64,000 nt of DNA. Source: Paraflavitalea devenefica (GTDB taxonomy: Bacteria; Bacteroidota; Bacteroidia; Chitinophagales; Chitinophagaceae). The stretch covers positions 1,240,001 through 1,304,000 of the forward strand of contig NZ_JAARML010000002.1 of NCBI RefSeq assembly GCF_011759375.1, in the 5' to 3' direction. The translations under genes were made by a program, and so were the position numbers. Shown here in pieces: positions 9,701 through 18,449 of the stretch. Under the pieces are notes generated by a model. The model made no database searches. It was not told where the DNA came from and worked only from the letters and a program-made list of their open reading frames with translations. Within the stretch, counting starts at the first letter, position 1. Every line of letters begins with the position of its first letter.

Positions 9701-10098
9701 GCGCTCCTTCCGAGGCGCTGGGCTCCGACATCTGGCAGAAAGAAGGGGATGCAGGCAAAAAATATGCACGCTTCTCTTTTGCTGACTTTGACTTTGGCCA
9801 GCGCAATTACCTGCGGGGCGCCACCCTTGGTGTGAATCAATCCTATAGTTCTGATGTATCGGTCATGATCGGGAAAGGGGATTTCCTCGCTTTCCGCGAG
9901 ATCGGTATTGCTTATGACCTCCCCAGGAACTTACTGAAAAAGGTACATGCCACCGGCGTCAATGTATTTGCCAGCGTGTACAACCTCGGTTATATCACCA
10001 AATACAAAGGACAGAACCCCGAGAGCTATACAGGCTTTGACCCGGGCGGTTATCCCAGGCCAAGGCAGTTCTCTTTGGGCGCTACGGTCAGGTTTTAG
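6739..10098 (+). CDS. SusC/RagA-type TonB-dependent outer-membrane transporter 1
   Basis: 1119 residues, a usual SusC length. Signal peptide (1-23, ending CVTAQ), then a carboxypeptidase-regulatory-like beta domain (about 28-105). The TonB-box-like DVVIVGYAQQ stretch is followed by the plug (about 115-245), which carries the SusC signature KDAASTAIYGARGANGVI. A 22-strand barrel ends in aromatic F (ATVRF). It forms the outer-membrane pore of a SusCD complex with the next gene and would import sialylated oligosaccharides or free sialic acid, judged from context. It is the first gene of the rightward operon, behind a clear promoter and the palindromic operator. Confidence 0.93.
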   Translation: MKKLIFCLPLLGCWLLLSLCVTAQDTELVVSGTVTRSAANEKLSNVTVTLKGTSLAAVTGAGGQYSLKVNDPKGILVFTYVGLQSREVPIEGRSRIDVALEPDNAALTDVVIVGYAQQSKTRITAAVSKLNPEELKNTANPNPVQAIQGKIAGVSVPISSGQPGAGAINIIIRGSTKLNAYGSGLGNSNGSQIGSSDANVGPLIVVDGIFRSSINDINPDNIESFQVMKDAASTAIYGARGANGVIVIKTRGGKFNSKMNLTLNHRTTWETPARSYKYIGATDYLRLARTTVKNTFDGLDKNNLLNNGGFSAGTRVYTAKGQYGRNINLTALYDNIVAIEGQAYVDNLLAKGWKTMDDPINPGTKLLYADNNYQDMLWVTGLTQNYNASIDGGSEKASYNVSAGYTDQKGTFVGTRYRRYDVLGNFNFKAADNFRIDAMINYQNVLPNFVDAYQNELVRGTRVTPLIRIYKDDGNPTPGELYTVRNRFHTLKYDDFRVSTERLIARVGGDLTIIKGLHWRPSFSYQMQDYRELFMRKGTPADEIQPSTQRQKNEYTENMRDLMTDQILQYDFDINGDHDFMVLGGFNYRRVTYNAISIGSQRANNDYIYTINEPTTAIVNGVITSNVTNFSTSLREERSASFFGQFTYDYQKKYLLGGSLRYDGFSNFAPGNRYALFPSISAGWNIHKEDFWNIKAISKLKLRASWGGSGLSDLSITDTYGGYGATQYANAAGVLRNNLSNPNLVWETTQTTDLALDAEFFKDRISLTIDFYNKLTKDRLAVKPLPSEAPFPSVAFNNGVLQNKGVEIELGGIIIDKKDFIWRSYLSFAYNRTVVKELPDNGRVRNRQGGDVVYDPTAKQLVEAGGIAEGERPFALYAYKVLGVFATEAEAAAWNAKTKDNLASPSGQTVKKHAGDFIFADVNGDGIIDTKDQVFMGYRTPDKIGGMQNILYYKGITLRFTVDYALGHLISNGALARSLGQGRAFNEGAPSEALGSDIWQKEGDAGKKYARFSFADFDFGQRNYLRGATLGVNQSYSSDVSVMIGKGDFLAFREIGIAYDLPRNLLKKVHATGVNVFASVYNLGYITKYKGQNPESYTGFDPGGYPRPRQFSLGATVRF

Positions 10099-10163
10099 GT
10101 CTTGAGGCAACGAGATGGTCATTGACTACCCTATCCACATTCAAAAACAGCAATAACGAGCAT

Positions 10164-11639
10164 ATGAAAAATATAATATTCACCTGTATAGTAACGCTGA
10201 GCTTGCTGGCGCTCGCAGGTTGTGAAAAATTACTGGAAGTAGATCCGGAGTCCAGTATTACAGAAGATACCTATTTTCAGAACGAAGGCGATTTTGAACC
10301 CTATGTAACCGGTATCTATATCTACATGCGCAGCTTTGCCAATAACATTACTTATGGTACGGAGCGAAGTGAAGAGCTGGTATCTGCGCTTAACTCACGC
10401 TTTGGCGTGGCCTGGCAACATAACCTCAGCCCTTCCAGTGGCGCCCTGAATTATAACGACTGGTACCGGGGTATCGGCCATTGCAACCTGTTGCTGGAAA
10501 AGATCAAAGATTTTGATTTCCCCAACAGTCCGGATACCAGGAAGCGTATTATAGCAGAAACCTATTGCCTGCGCGCTTATATGTATTTTCACCTTACCCG
10601 CATCATTGGCAAGGCGCCCCTGATGCTGCAGGCAGTGCTGGAAGATAAAGATATACCCTTGCTGGAACGTTCACCGGCCACGGAAGTAATGGCTCGTATC
10701 TATACGGATCTCGACTCTGCGATCAGCCTGTATAAATCCATGAGCAACTTCAATGTGAAGACCTATCCTTCTAAATACCGTTTTTCTTATGGCGCCGCCC
10801 AGGCCCTGAAGGCAGATGCCTGTATGTGGGATGGAAAAGTACTGGAAACCGGCAACGTTGCTTTTGAAAGTGCTATTACTGCCATTAATGAAGTAGAGGC
10901 CTCCGGCGTAAGCCTCAATACCGATTTTAAAAATGTAACCGGCTTACGGGGTAGCAGCAATCCGGAAGTGATCATCGCTGCCTATTTCCTGCGCGATGAA
11001 TCGGGCGCCAATTATGGACTGAATGCACTGCCTTACCTCACCGGTGTGCAGGGTGCGTTGAACTTGGACAGCATACCTTATGCAAATGTTTCCGGCAACG
11101 GGCAGGGCGCTTACCAGATCAGCACCAAATCAAGGGCGCTCTTCAATGCCTGGCCCGACGACAAGCGCAAGCCTTTTACCTGGGTAACAGAACGGCAAAA
11201 CTCCGGCAACAAGATTTCCTGGATCACCAAGTATCCCGGCACCAAATATCCCGATGACCGGATCTCTGATAATGATATCATTGTTTACCGCCTGGCCGAT
11301 ATCTATCTCCTGAAGGCAGAAGCGTATGCCGCCCTCGACAATACTACGGATGCCATCACCTACCTGAATAAGGTAAGGGTGCGTACCGGCAATGGCGATT
11401 ATACCGGCGCTACGGATAAGGCAAGCGTGGAAAAGGAGATACTGGATGAAAGAGGCCGTGAATTGTTTTTTGAGAATAAGCGCTGGTACGACCTGGTGCG
11501 TTTTCACAAAGGAGGTACTATTGATGTGTACACCTATGTACCCAACCTGACAGGCAAGACCACCCCTTTATTCTGGCCGCTGAATACCACGGTGATGGCC
11601 AATAACCCCAAACTATTGCAAACCGACGGGTATCAATAG
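10164..11639 (+). CDS. SusD/RagB-type surface glycan-binding lipoprotein 1
   Basis: 491 residues from the ATG at 10164; the frame opens earlier at a TTG (10122), but the lipoprotein signal MKNIIFTCIVTLSLLALAGC starts here. The early EKLLEVDPESSITEDTYFQNEGD region is typical of SusD N-termini. TPR-like helices follow, and the C-terminal RGRELFFENKRWYDLVRF motif is diagnostic of the family. It is the lid of the SusC1 transporter and binds the ligand at the cell surface. It lies 65 bases after susC1 in the same operon. Confidence 0.92.
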   Translation: MKNIIFTCIVTLSLLALAGCEKLLEVDPESSITEDTYFQNEGDFEPYVTGIYIYMRSFANNITYGTERSEELVSALNSRFGVAWQHNLSPSSGALNYNDWYRGIGHCNLLLEKIKDFDFPNSPDTRKRIIAETYCLRAYMYFHLTRIIGKAPLMLQAVLEDKDIPLLERSPATEVMARIYTDLDSAISLYKSMSNFNVKTYPSKYRFSYGAAQALKADACMWDGKVLETGNVAFESAITAINEVEASGVSLNTDFKNVTGLRGSSNPEVIIAAYFLRDESGANYGLNALPYLTGVQGALNLDSIPYANVSGNGQGAYQISTKSRALFNAWPDDKRKPFTWVTERQNSGNKISWITKYPGTKYPDDRISDNDIIVYRLADIYLLKAEAYAALDNTTDAITYLNKVRVRTGNGDYTGATDKASVEKEILDERGRELFFENKRWYDLVRFHKGGTIDVYTYVPNLTGKTTPLFWPLNTTVMANNPKLLQTDGYQ

Positions 11640-11670
11640 TAAACCATATAACCCCGCATAACTGACCGCT

Positions 11671-14600
11671 ATGACCTACAAAACCCTTTCTCTTTATTCC
11701 GTCCTGCTGGCCATGCTTGTTGTATGCAGCATGTCCGGTTATACACAGGACCGTATTTTGCAGGTAACCGGTAAGGTTACCGATGAACTGGACAAAGGCC
11801 TGGCCGGTACCAGCGTAAAAATTACCGGTACCAAAATTACTACTGTTACGGGTAATGATGGGTCTTACCGCATCATGGTAAGTCCTACCGACTCGCTGGA
11901 GTTTTCCTTCACCGGTTATAAAACAGAAGTATTTGCTGTGCGCAACCGGGTAGACCTGAACGTGCGGCTGACGCCGGTGGCCGGCGGCCTCAACGAGGTA
12001 ACGGTGATCGGCTATGGCCAGCAGAAAAAAGTAAGCGTGATCGGCGCGCAATCCACCGTAACGCCGGAAGACCTGAAGCTGCCTGCCCGCGATATCGCCG
12101 GTATGCTGGCAGGTCGTATTGCCGGTATCATTACCACCTCAAGAGGTGGCGGCCCCGGCCAGGACAATGCCGGGGTACTGGTACGCGGCGTGGCTACTTT
12201 TGGCACCAGTACCCGTACGCCCCTGATCATTATTGACGGGGTGCCCGACAGAAGTTTTAATGATGTGGATCCCGAAGACATTCAAAACTTCACAGTACTG
12301 AAAGATGCGGCTTCTACAGCAGTGTATGGTACCCGCGGCGCCAATGGGGTTATCCTCATCAATACCAAAAGAGGCGTGGCCGGCAAGCCTGCCATTAACG
12401 TGGAAGTGAACCAGGGCCTCACCCAATTTGTGCAGGTGCCTAAACTGCTGGATGCGCCAACCTGGATGGAAACATACAATGAAGCACTGAAGACAAGAGG
12501 CAGGGACGCTTTCTATTCGGATGAAAGAATTGCCTTGCACCGTAGCGGCAAAGATACCGACCTCTATCCCAATACCGACTGGTATAAAGAACTGTTCCGC
12601 GATTTCGGTCTCACGCAAAGGGCCAATGTCAATATCAGCGGTGGTTCTGAAAAAGCCAATTACTATATCTCTGCCGGCTACTATGGCGAAACAGGATTGC
12701 TTAAATCGAAACCCGAAAGAAGCTATGACACCAAGACCTACTATCGCCGGTATAATTTCACGGCCAATATCGGTGTAAGTATTACCAATACGACGAAGCT
12801 GGACCTGGGTATTGCTACTATTATTGATCAGCGCAACGGACCTTATGATGGCTCCAATAACCCGCAAAACGGCGCGTTTGAACAATCGCTCAGAGTGCCT
12901 TCGCATATCATTCCTGCCCGGTACTCCAATGGGGATTGGCCTGCCACACCCGATGGACGCAGCAGCCCAGCCCGTATTGTTTTTGGTATCGGCTCGGGCA
13001 ATGAGTATTCTGCCACCCTGCGGCCCAATATTCGTGTGAAGCAGGAGCTCAGCGCACTCACCAAAGGACTGTCTGTTTCCGGGCTATTCTCCTTCGACGT
13101 ATATACGGATGCCCTGGTGGCCACCCAGCATGCTTCTCCCACCTTCTATGCAGAAGGCAGGGATGCTGACGACAAGCTGATCACCCGCCAGGTAAATACC
13201 AGCAATGATATTCTCTCCTTTGCTTCTGCACGTAGCACCAACCGGCGTATGTATACGGAAGCTTCGCTGAACTATCAACGTACTTTTGGGGTGCATGAAG
13301 TGGGGGGCCTGTTCCTGTTCAACCAGTCGGAATATGTGGATGGCAATGCCAGCACCTTTACTACGGCGGTGCCTTTCCGCAACAGGGGCATTACAGGTCG
13401 CGCCACATATGGTTATGATGGCCGCTACTTTGGAGAGGTGAACTTTGGTTATACCGGTTCTGAGAACTTCAGTCCCGATAAACGCTTTGGTTTCTTCCCC
13501 TCCTTTGGGGTAGGCTGGCTGGTGTCCAATGAAAAATTCTTTGAACCCGTAGCCGACATATTATCCTATTTCAAACTAAGGTATAGCTATGGTTTAACAG
13601 GTAATGGTGGTTTTAATACCCGCTTCCTGTACCTGAGCCAGTTGACCAAGGCCAGCAATGTATACCAGTTTGGTATTCCTGCTTCCTTATCACCTTCTTA
13701 TAGTGGCTATACCGAATCACAGATCGCTACCGACCCTACCTGGGAAACCTCTTACCGGCATAACCTGGGTGTTGAAATGAACTTCCTGCACAATGACCTG
13801 AAGATGGTATTGGAGTTATTTCGTGAAATGCGGAGGGGCATTTTAAGGGCCGATCAAACCATTCCGTTAACATCGGGCTTTGGCGGTGTAAACCCCACCC
13901 GCAATATTGGTATCGTACTGAATAAAGGTATTGACCTTACCCTCTCTTATAACCGTTCATTCGGCAAGAGCCAGTGGATCAATATCACCGGCACGTTTAC
14001 CTATAACAACAATACCAACCTGGAAGATGGGTTACCGCCCCAGCCTTATCCCTGGATGCAGTGGAGAGGAAAAGAGGTGGACGCCAAAGAACTGTACACT
14101 TCCCTCGGCTTATTCAAAGATCAACTGGATATTGATACGTCTGCCGAACAAAGTGGCGATATCAGGCCCGGCGATATCAAGTATAAAGACCTCAACGGCG
14201 ATGGCGTGATCAATAATTTTGATGTATCGCGCGTCAATGTATCCGGCACACCCAAGATGATGTATGGTATCAATCTTTCTTTCGGGTACAAAGGTTTTGA
14301 TATCGGCGCCTTTATACAAGGCACCGGCAAAGTATGGTTGTTGTATGGCAGTGGTGATGGTACCTATCCCTTCGCGAGTGGCGCCAACAGTCCCAACCTC
14401 TATGCCATTATTAAAGACCGCTGGACGGAAGAGAACCCCAACCCCAATGCTTTTTATCCACGTCTTACCAGCAACCAGGACATCAATTCCAACTTCCTGG
14501 TGAGTGACTGGTGGCTGAAGCGGGCAGATTTTATCCGCCTGAAGAGTGCAGAGTTTGGTTATACGCTGCCGGTAGCCAGGGTAAAAAAGATGGGCATTAA

Positions 14601-14766
14601 GAACATACGCATATATGTGAATGGCACCAATTTGCTCACCATTTCAAAATGGAAGCACTGGGACCCTGAGCTGAACGATACCGGCACCAGCTCTACGACC
14701 ATCACACGCGGCGGATTCTATCCCAATATCAAAGCATACAACTTTGGTGTAAGGGTAACCTTTTAA
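11671..14766 (+). CDS. SusC/RagA-type TonB-dependent outer-membrane transporter 2
   Basis: 1031 residues. Signal peptide (ending GYTQ near 25), a regulatory-like beta domain (about 30-105), NEVTVIGYGQQKK, and a plug with GVPDRSFNDVDPEDI and the KDAASTAVYGTRGANGVI signature. The barrel ends in VRVTF. It differs clearly from the first SusC, so the locus has two separate SusCD systems, perhaps for different sialoglycans or chain lengths. It starts 31 bases after the first SusD and overlaps the next frame by TAATG. Confidence 0.92.
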   Translation: MTYKTLSLYSVLLAMLVVCSMSGYTQDRILQVTGKVTDELDKGLAGTSVKITGTKITTVTGNDGSYRIMVSPTDSLEFSFTGYKTEVFAVRNRVDLNVRLTPVAGGLNEVTVIGYGQQKKVSVIGAQSTVTPEDLKLPARDIAGMLAGRIAGIITTSRGGGPGQDNAGVLVRGVATFGTSTRTPLIIIDGVPDRSFNDVDPEDIQNFTVLKDAASTAVYGTRGANGVILINTKRGVAGKPAINVEVNQGLTQFVQVPKLLDAPTWMETYNEALKTRGRDAFYSDERIALHRSGKDTDLYPNTDWYKELFRDFGLTQRANVNISGGSEKANYYISAGYYGETGLLKSKPERSYDTKTYYRRYNFTANIGVSITNTTKLDLGIATIIDQRNGPYDGSNNPQNGAFEQSLRVPSHIIPARYSNGDWPATPDGRSSPARIVFGIGSGNEYSATLRPNIRVKQELSALTKGLSVSGLFSFDVYTDALVATQHASPTFYAEGRDADDKLITRQVNTSNDILSFASARSTNRRMYTEASLNYQRTFGVHEVGGLFLFNQSEYVDGNASTFTTAVPFRNRGITGRATYGYDGRYFGEVNFGYTGSENFSPDKRFGFFPSFGVGWLVSNEKFFEPVADILSYFKLRYSYGLTGNGGFNTRFLYLSQLTKASNVYQFGIPASLSPSYSGYTESQIATDPTWETSYRHNLGVEMNFLHNDLKMVLELFREMRRGILRADQTIPLTSGFGGVNPTRNIGIVLNKGIDLTLSYNRSFGKSQWINITGTFTYNNNTNLEDGLPPQPYPWMQWRGKEVDAKELYTSLGLFKDQLDIDTSAEQSGDIRPGDIKYKDLNGDGVINNFDVSRVNVSGTPKMMYGINLSFGYKGFDIGAFIQGTGKVWLLYGSGDGTYPFASGANSPNLYAIIKDRWTEENPNPNAFYPRLTSNQDINSNFLVSDWWLKRADFIRLKSAEFGYTLPVARVKKMGIKNIRIYVNGTNLLTISKWKHWDPELNDTGTSSTTITRGGFYPNIKAYNFGVRVTF

Positions 14767-14789
14767 TGATCACATTTAGAACTATCACA

Positions 14790-16652
14790 ATGAAAAAAAC
14801 AAATCTATATACTACTTCCCTGTTATGCCTGTTGCTGGGTACTGCCACGGTATTGCCCACGGGATGTAAGAAAGGATATTTTGATGCAGTGCCGAAGGAC
14901 CTGGTGGATGTGAATGCTATTTTCAAGAATAAAACAGAAACAGAGAATTGGCTGGCCGGCATCTACGGCAAGATGCTGGACCCCTGGGGCACATCGGCCA
15001 GCTCGGCCCGGTACTTTGCTGCCTGGTGCGAAGAGCTGGACCTGAATACACCAACCGCCCAGGCCACCAATGCGCTGAGCGGGGTAACGGCGGGGGTAAA
15101 CATATGGACAGCCAACTACCAGGGTATCCGGCTGGCCAATATTTTTATGGCCAATGTAGAGAATCCGGAATCCAATATCCTGGATGAACCCAATGGCGCC
15201 GCACTGGTGCAGCAATACAAGGGTGAGGCCCGTTTCCTGCGCGCTTATTTCTACTGGACGCTGATGAAGTTATATGGCCCCGTAGTACTGGTAGGGGATA
15301 AGATCGGTGAGGTGGATGACAATTACCTGCAACCGCGGAATACCTGGACGGAGTGTATTGATTATGTGCTGTCGGAAATGGATGCCGCCAGGGAAATGGT
15401 GCCGGAAAGGCATATTGTAGCGGCTACGGGCGCGGACGATCTTACACAAACCGGCCGCATCAATAAACTGATCATTGATGCGGTGAAATCGCAGGTTACT
15501 TTATATGATGCAAGTCCGCTCTTCAATGGCAATACAGCCATGGCCAGCTTTCAGAACAAAGATGGCAAGGCCTTGATGAATACCAGCTATGATGCTGCCA
15601 AATGGGCCAGGGCCGCCGCAACTGCCAAAGAAGCCATTGAGCATGCTGCTTCCTATGGAAAGAAGATATTTAAAACTACTCCTGTCAATGCCGATCCGTT
15701 CATAGCGGCCTTCAATTCCCATCGCGACCTGTTCCTGACCGGCTGGGCCGATGAAGGCATCTGGATACGGACGGTTACAGGTTACCAGGCATGGGAAGTA
15801 GACGCGGCTCCACGGGCTGCCAATGGTACTACTACCAACTCCAACCTGACACCGCCGCAGGAGATGGTAGACCATTACCGGATGTATAATACCGGTAAGC
15901 GTATTGATGAGGCAGGCAGTGGTTATAACCCAACTGGTTTTACGGCTACCGCCAAAGCCGGATTCTATGTAGCGAACACATCCAATATGTATGTAGGCCG
16001 TGAGCCCCGTTTTTATAACGCCATTACCTTTAATGGCGCCACAGTTCCTTTTGTGGCCAGGTCCGGACAAACCCATGTGCAATTCTGGCCAACCGGTAAT
16101 TCCGGCAATGGTGAGGGCAGCGAGATAAGATATCCAAGAACGGGATACCTGGTGCGCAAGAATACCAATCCGGCCAGGAACCTCTCCAACAATTCCGGTA
16201 ACGTGGTGCGCCCGGCCATGTACATCCGGTTAGGAGAATTGTATTTAAATTATGCCGAGGCGTTGAATGAATCCAGTCCCGGTCATGAGGATGTGTTGAC
16301 CTACCTGAATGCCATTCGTACAAGAGGTGGTCTGCGCGCTTTTCCTGCTGACTCTTTAAGCCAGGATCAACTGCGGGAGCATATCCACCAGGAGCGGTGT
16401 ATTGAATTGGCCTATGAAGGTCACCGGTTCTATGATGTACGTCGCTGGAAAATAGCCAATGATCCCGAAGGCAGGCAGGGTGGTGAGTTCACCGGTATGA
16501 ATGTGTTGGTAGGTACCAGCCTGAATGATCCGGCGTATTATGAAAGGGTCAGGTCTTCCACCCGGGCATGGGACGATCGGTTTTACTTTTTCCCCCTGCC
16601 GCAAAGTGAGCTGAACCGGAACACGAAAATGGTACAGCCGCCGGGGTATTGA
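14790..16652 (+). CDS. SusD/RagB-type surface glycan-binding lipoprotein 2
   Basis: 620 residues from the ATG at 14790. The frame is open from an ATG at 14766 that overlaps the susC2 stop, but the lipoprotein signal MKKTNLYTTSLLCLLLG, ending LPTGC, favours the later start. SusD features: an early AIFKNKTETENWLAGIYG region, central helical repeats, and C-terminal HQERCIELAYEGHRFYDVRRWKIA. It pairs with SusC2. It is longer than SusD1, with extra loops in the middle. Confidence 0.92.
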   Translation: MKKTNLYTTSLLCLLLGTATVLPTGCKKGYFDAVPKDLVDVNAIFKNKTETENWLAGIYGKMLDPWGTSASSARYFAAWCEELDLNTPTAQATNALSGVTAGVNIWTANYQGIRLANIFMANVENPESNILDEPNGAALVQQYKGEARFLRAYFYWTLMKLYGPVVLVGDKIGEVDDNYLQPRNTWTECIDYVLSEMDAAREMVPERHIVAATGADDLTQTGRINKLIIDAVKSQVTLYDASPLFNGNTAMASFQNKDGKALMNTSYDAAKWARAAATAKEAIEHAASYGKKIFKTTPVNADPFIAAFNSHRDLFLTGWADEGIWIRTVTGYQAWEVDAAPRAANGTTTNSNLTPPQEMVDHYRMYNTGKRIDEAGSGYNPTGFTATAKAGFYVANTSNMYVGREPRFYNAITFNGATVPFVARSGQTHVQFWPTGNSGNGEGSEIRYPRTGYLVRKNTNPARNLSNNSGNVVRPAMYIRLGELYLNYAEALNESSPGHEDVLTYLNAIRTRGGLRAFPADSLSQDQLREHIHQERCIELAYEGHRFYDVRRWKIANDPEGRQGGEFTGMNVLVGTSLNDPAYYERVRSSTRAWDDRFYFFPLPQSELNRNTKMVQPPGY

Positions 16653-16664
16653 TGATGTAATGCT

Positions 16665-18371
16665 ATGCTTAAAATAAATTCCGTGCTTAAGAAAATGATC
16701 TCTTGCTCCTTTCGCCTTCAAACCACTGTGGCCGTCATAATGTGCATGGTGCTTCCATGCATGTTATGGGCTGCAGGGACTGGAGAAGAATTGGTCATGA
16801 CACAACGGCAATACCAGGTGCCTGTGCTGCTTAAAAAGAAGGACAATCCGGTGCTGCGTATCACGATCTATAATGCCGGACCGAAGGAATCCTTTACAGA
16901 AGGTTTTCAACTGAACCTGTCGGGTACTACAGATCTGAGAGATATCAAACGGATAAAACTGTATTACGCGGGTAAGGACTCTTCGTTCACCAACCTCAGC
17001 AACACTGGTAAGATGACGTTGTTGGACAGCAAAGATCGCCTTGGAACTGTTATGTGGATCGGTGATGACCAGGAATTGAGTATCGGACTAAATGTTTTCT
17101 GGGTATCGGTAGAGCTAAATGACAAAGCCGATCCTTTGCATAAGATATTTATTCGTACAGAAGCTTCCATGCAGAGACATCAACATCCGGTAAAGATACC
17201 GCGGACTGAAGTCGTGCCCTTGCGCATTGGTTATGCACTTCGTCAGCACAATGATGATAACGTACATACCTACCGCATACCCGGACTGGCCACTGCCAAA
17301 GACGGTTCCCTGCTGGCTGTGTATGATGTGCGCCGCGAAAGTGCGCGCGACCTGCAGGGCCATATTGATATCGGCATCAACCGTAGCACCGATGGCGGCA
17401 ACACCTGGCTGCCCCTGCAGATTGTACTGGATAGGGGTACCTGGGGCGGACTGCCGGAGAAGTTCAACGGCGTATCCGACGCCTGCATATTGGTAGATAA
17501 GAACACCGGCCATATTTTCATTGCCGGCCTGTGGATGCATGGCGTATTGAATGCACAGGGCAAATGGATAGAAGGACTGAATGAAGACAGCACGGCCTGG
17601 AATCACCAGTGGCGCGATAAAGGATCACAACAGGGTTTTGAGGTGAAGCAGACCTCCCAGTTCCTGGTCGTTAAAAGTGAGGATAATGGCAAGACCTGGA
17701 GCCAACCGGTAAACCTTACCCGGATGTGCAAACAGGAAGACTGGTGGTTATGGGCCCCCGCACCCGGTGCCGGCATTACCTTACGGGATGGCACGCTGGT
17801 ATTCCCCACCCAGGGACGCGAAAAAGGGAAAGCTTTTTCCAATATCACCTATAGTAAAGATGGGGGCAAGACCTGGACTACCAGCAAACCCGCTGTAAGT
17901 ATCTCTACTACGGAGAATATGGCCGTGGAGCTGTCAGACGGTAGCATCATGTTGAACATGCGCTCCAACAAGAACAAGAATGATACCGGCAGCACCAATG
18001 GCCGCGCCATTGCCGTCACCAAAGACCTTGGTAATACCTGGATTGAGCATGCTACTTCCGGCGGTGCATTGCCCGAGCCTGTTTGCATGGCCAGCATTAT
18101 CCGGCACGACTATGTGGAGAAAGGAAAAAAGAAATCGGTACTGTTGTTCTCCAATCCCGATTCCAAAACCGTGCGCCACCGTATGACGGTTAAAGTGAGC
18201 TATGATGACGGGAAGACCTGGAGCGCCACTAAAAAGATATTGCTGGATGAAGGAAAGAGCCGCGGCTATTCCTGTCTTACCAGTATTGATAACAATACCA
18301 TCGGCATCCTGTACGAAAGCAGCATGGCCGATATGGTGTTTCAGAAAATAAGTTTGAAAGAACTACTATAG
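16665..18371 (+). CDS. nanH: Exo-alpha-sialidase (GH33) with N-terminal carbohydrate-binding-like domain
   Basis: 568 residues. An exported N-terminus (hydrophobic 20-37, AWA-like cleavage) is followed by a beta domain (about 40-180) of the sialidase-associated N-terminal type, then the catalytic propeller. Seen motifs: TYRIPGL (arginine 204), Asp boxes at 241-248, 338-345, 397-404, 452-459 and 512-519, TTENMAV with glutamate 417, NMRS arginine 433, HRMTVKVS arginine, and the nucleophile tyrosine in GYSCL (535). This is the classical Bacteroides NanH plan. It hydrolyses terminal alpha-linked sialic acid in the periplasm or at the surface. It lies 12 bases after susD2. Confidence 0.92.
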   Translation: MLKINSVLKKMISCSFRLQTTVAVIMCMVLPCMLWAAGTGEELVMTQRQYQVPVLLKKKDNPVLRITIYNAGPKESFTEGFQLNLSGTTDLRDIKRIKLYYAGKDSSFTNLSNTGKMTLLDSKDRLGTVMWIGDDQELSIGLNVFWVSVELNDKADPLHKIFIRTEASMQRHQHPVKIPRTEVVPLRIGYALRQHNDDNVHTYRIPGLATAKDGSLLAVYDVRRESARDLQGHIDIGINRSTDGGNTWLPLQIVLDRGTWGGLPEKFNGVSDACILVDKNTGHIFIAGLWMHGVLNAQGKWIEGLNEDSTAWNHQWRDKGSQQGFEVKQTSQFLVVKSEDNGKTWSQPVNLTRMCKQEDWWLWAPAPGAGITLRDGTLVFPTQGREKGKAFSNITYSKDGGKTWTTSKPAVSISTTENMAVELSDGSIMLNMRSNKNKNDTGSTNGRAIAVTKDLGNTWIEHATSGGALPEPVCMASIIRHDYVEKGKKKSVLLFSNPDSKTVRHRMTVKVSYDDGKTWSATKKILLDEGKSRGYSCLTSIDNNTIGILYESSMADMVFQKISLKELL

Positions 18372-18379
18372 TTGAATTT

Positions 18380-18431
18380 CCCCGCAGTGTCTCCCGAAGA
18401 GCTTGTCCCGCTTTGCGGGAGGACGCTGCGG
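18380..18431. repeat. REP-like palindromic element, copy 2
   Basis: CCCCGCAGTGTCTCCCG and CGGGAGGACGCTGCGG flank a smaller hairpin CCCGC-TTT-GCGGG. It is the same element as at 225-274. It sits inside the operon, between the sialidase stop and the next gene, and makes an open frame that falsely lengthens that gene by 26 codons. Confidence 0.65.
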
Positions 18432-18449
18432 ATCAAGAACAATAAAAGC

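Noticed and set aside
18372..18449. TTG start giving 26 more residues on the aldolase
   Set aside because: The extension is the REP-like repeat; family N-termini begin at the later ATG.
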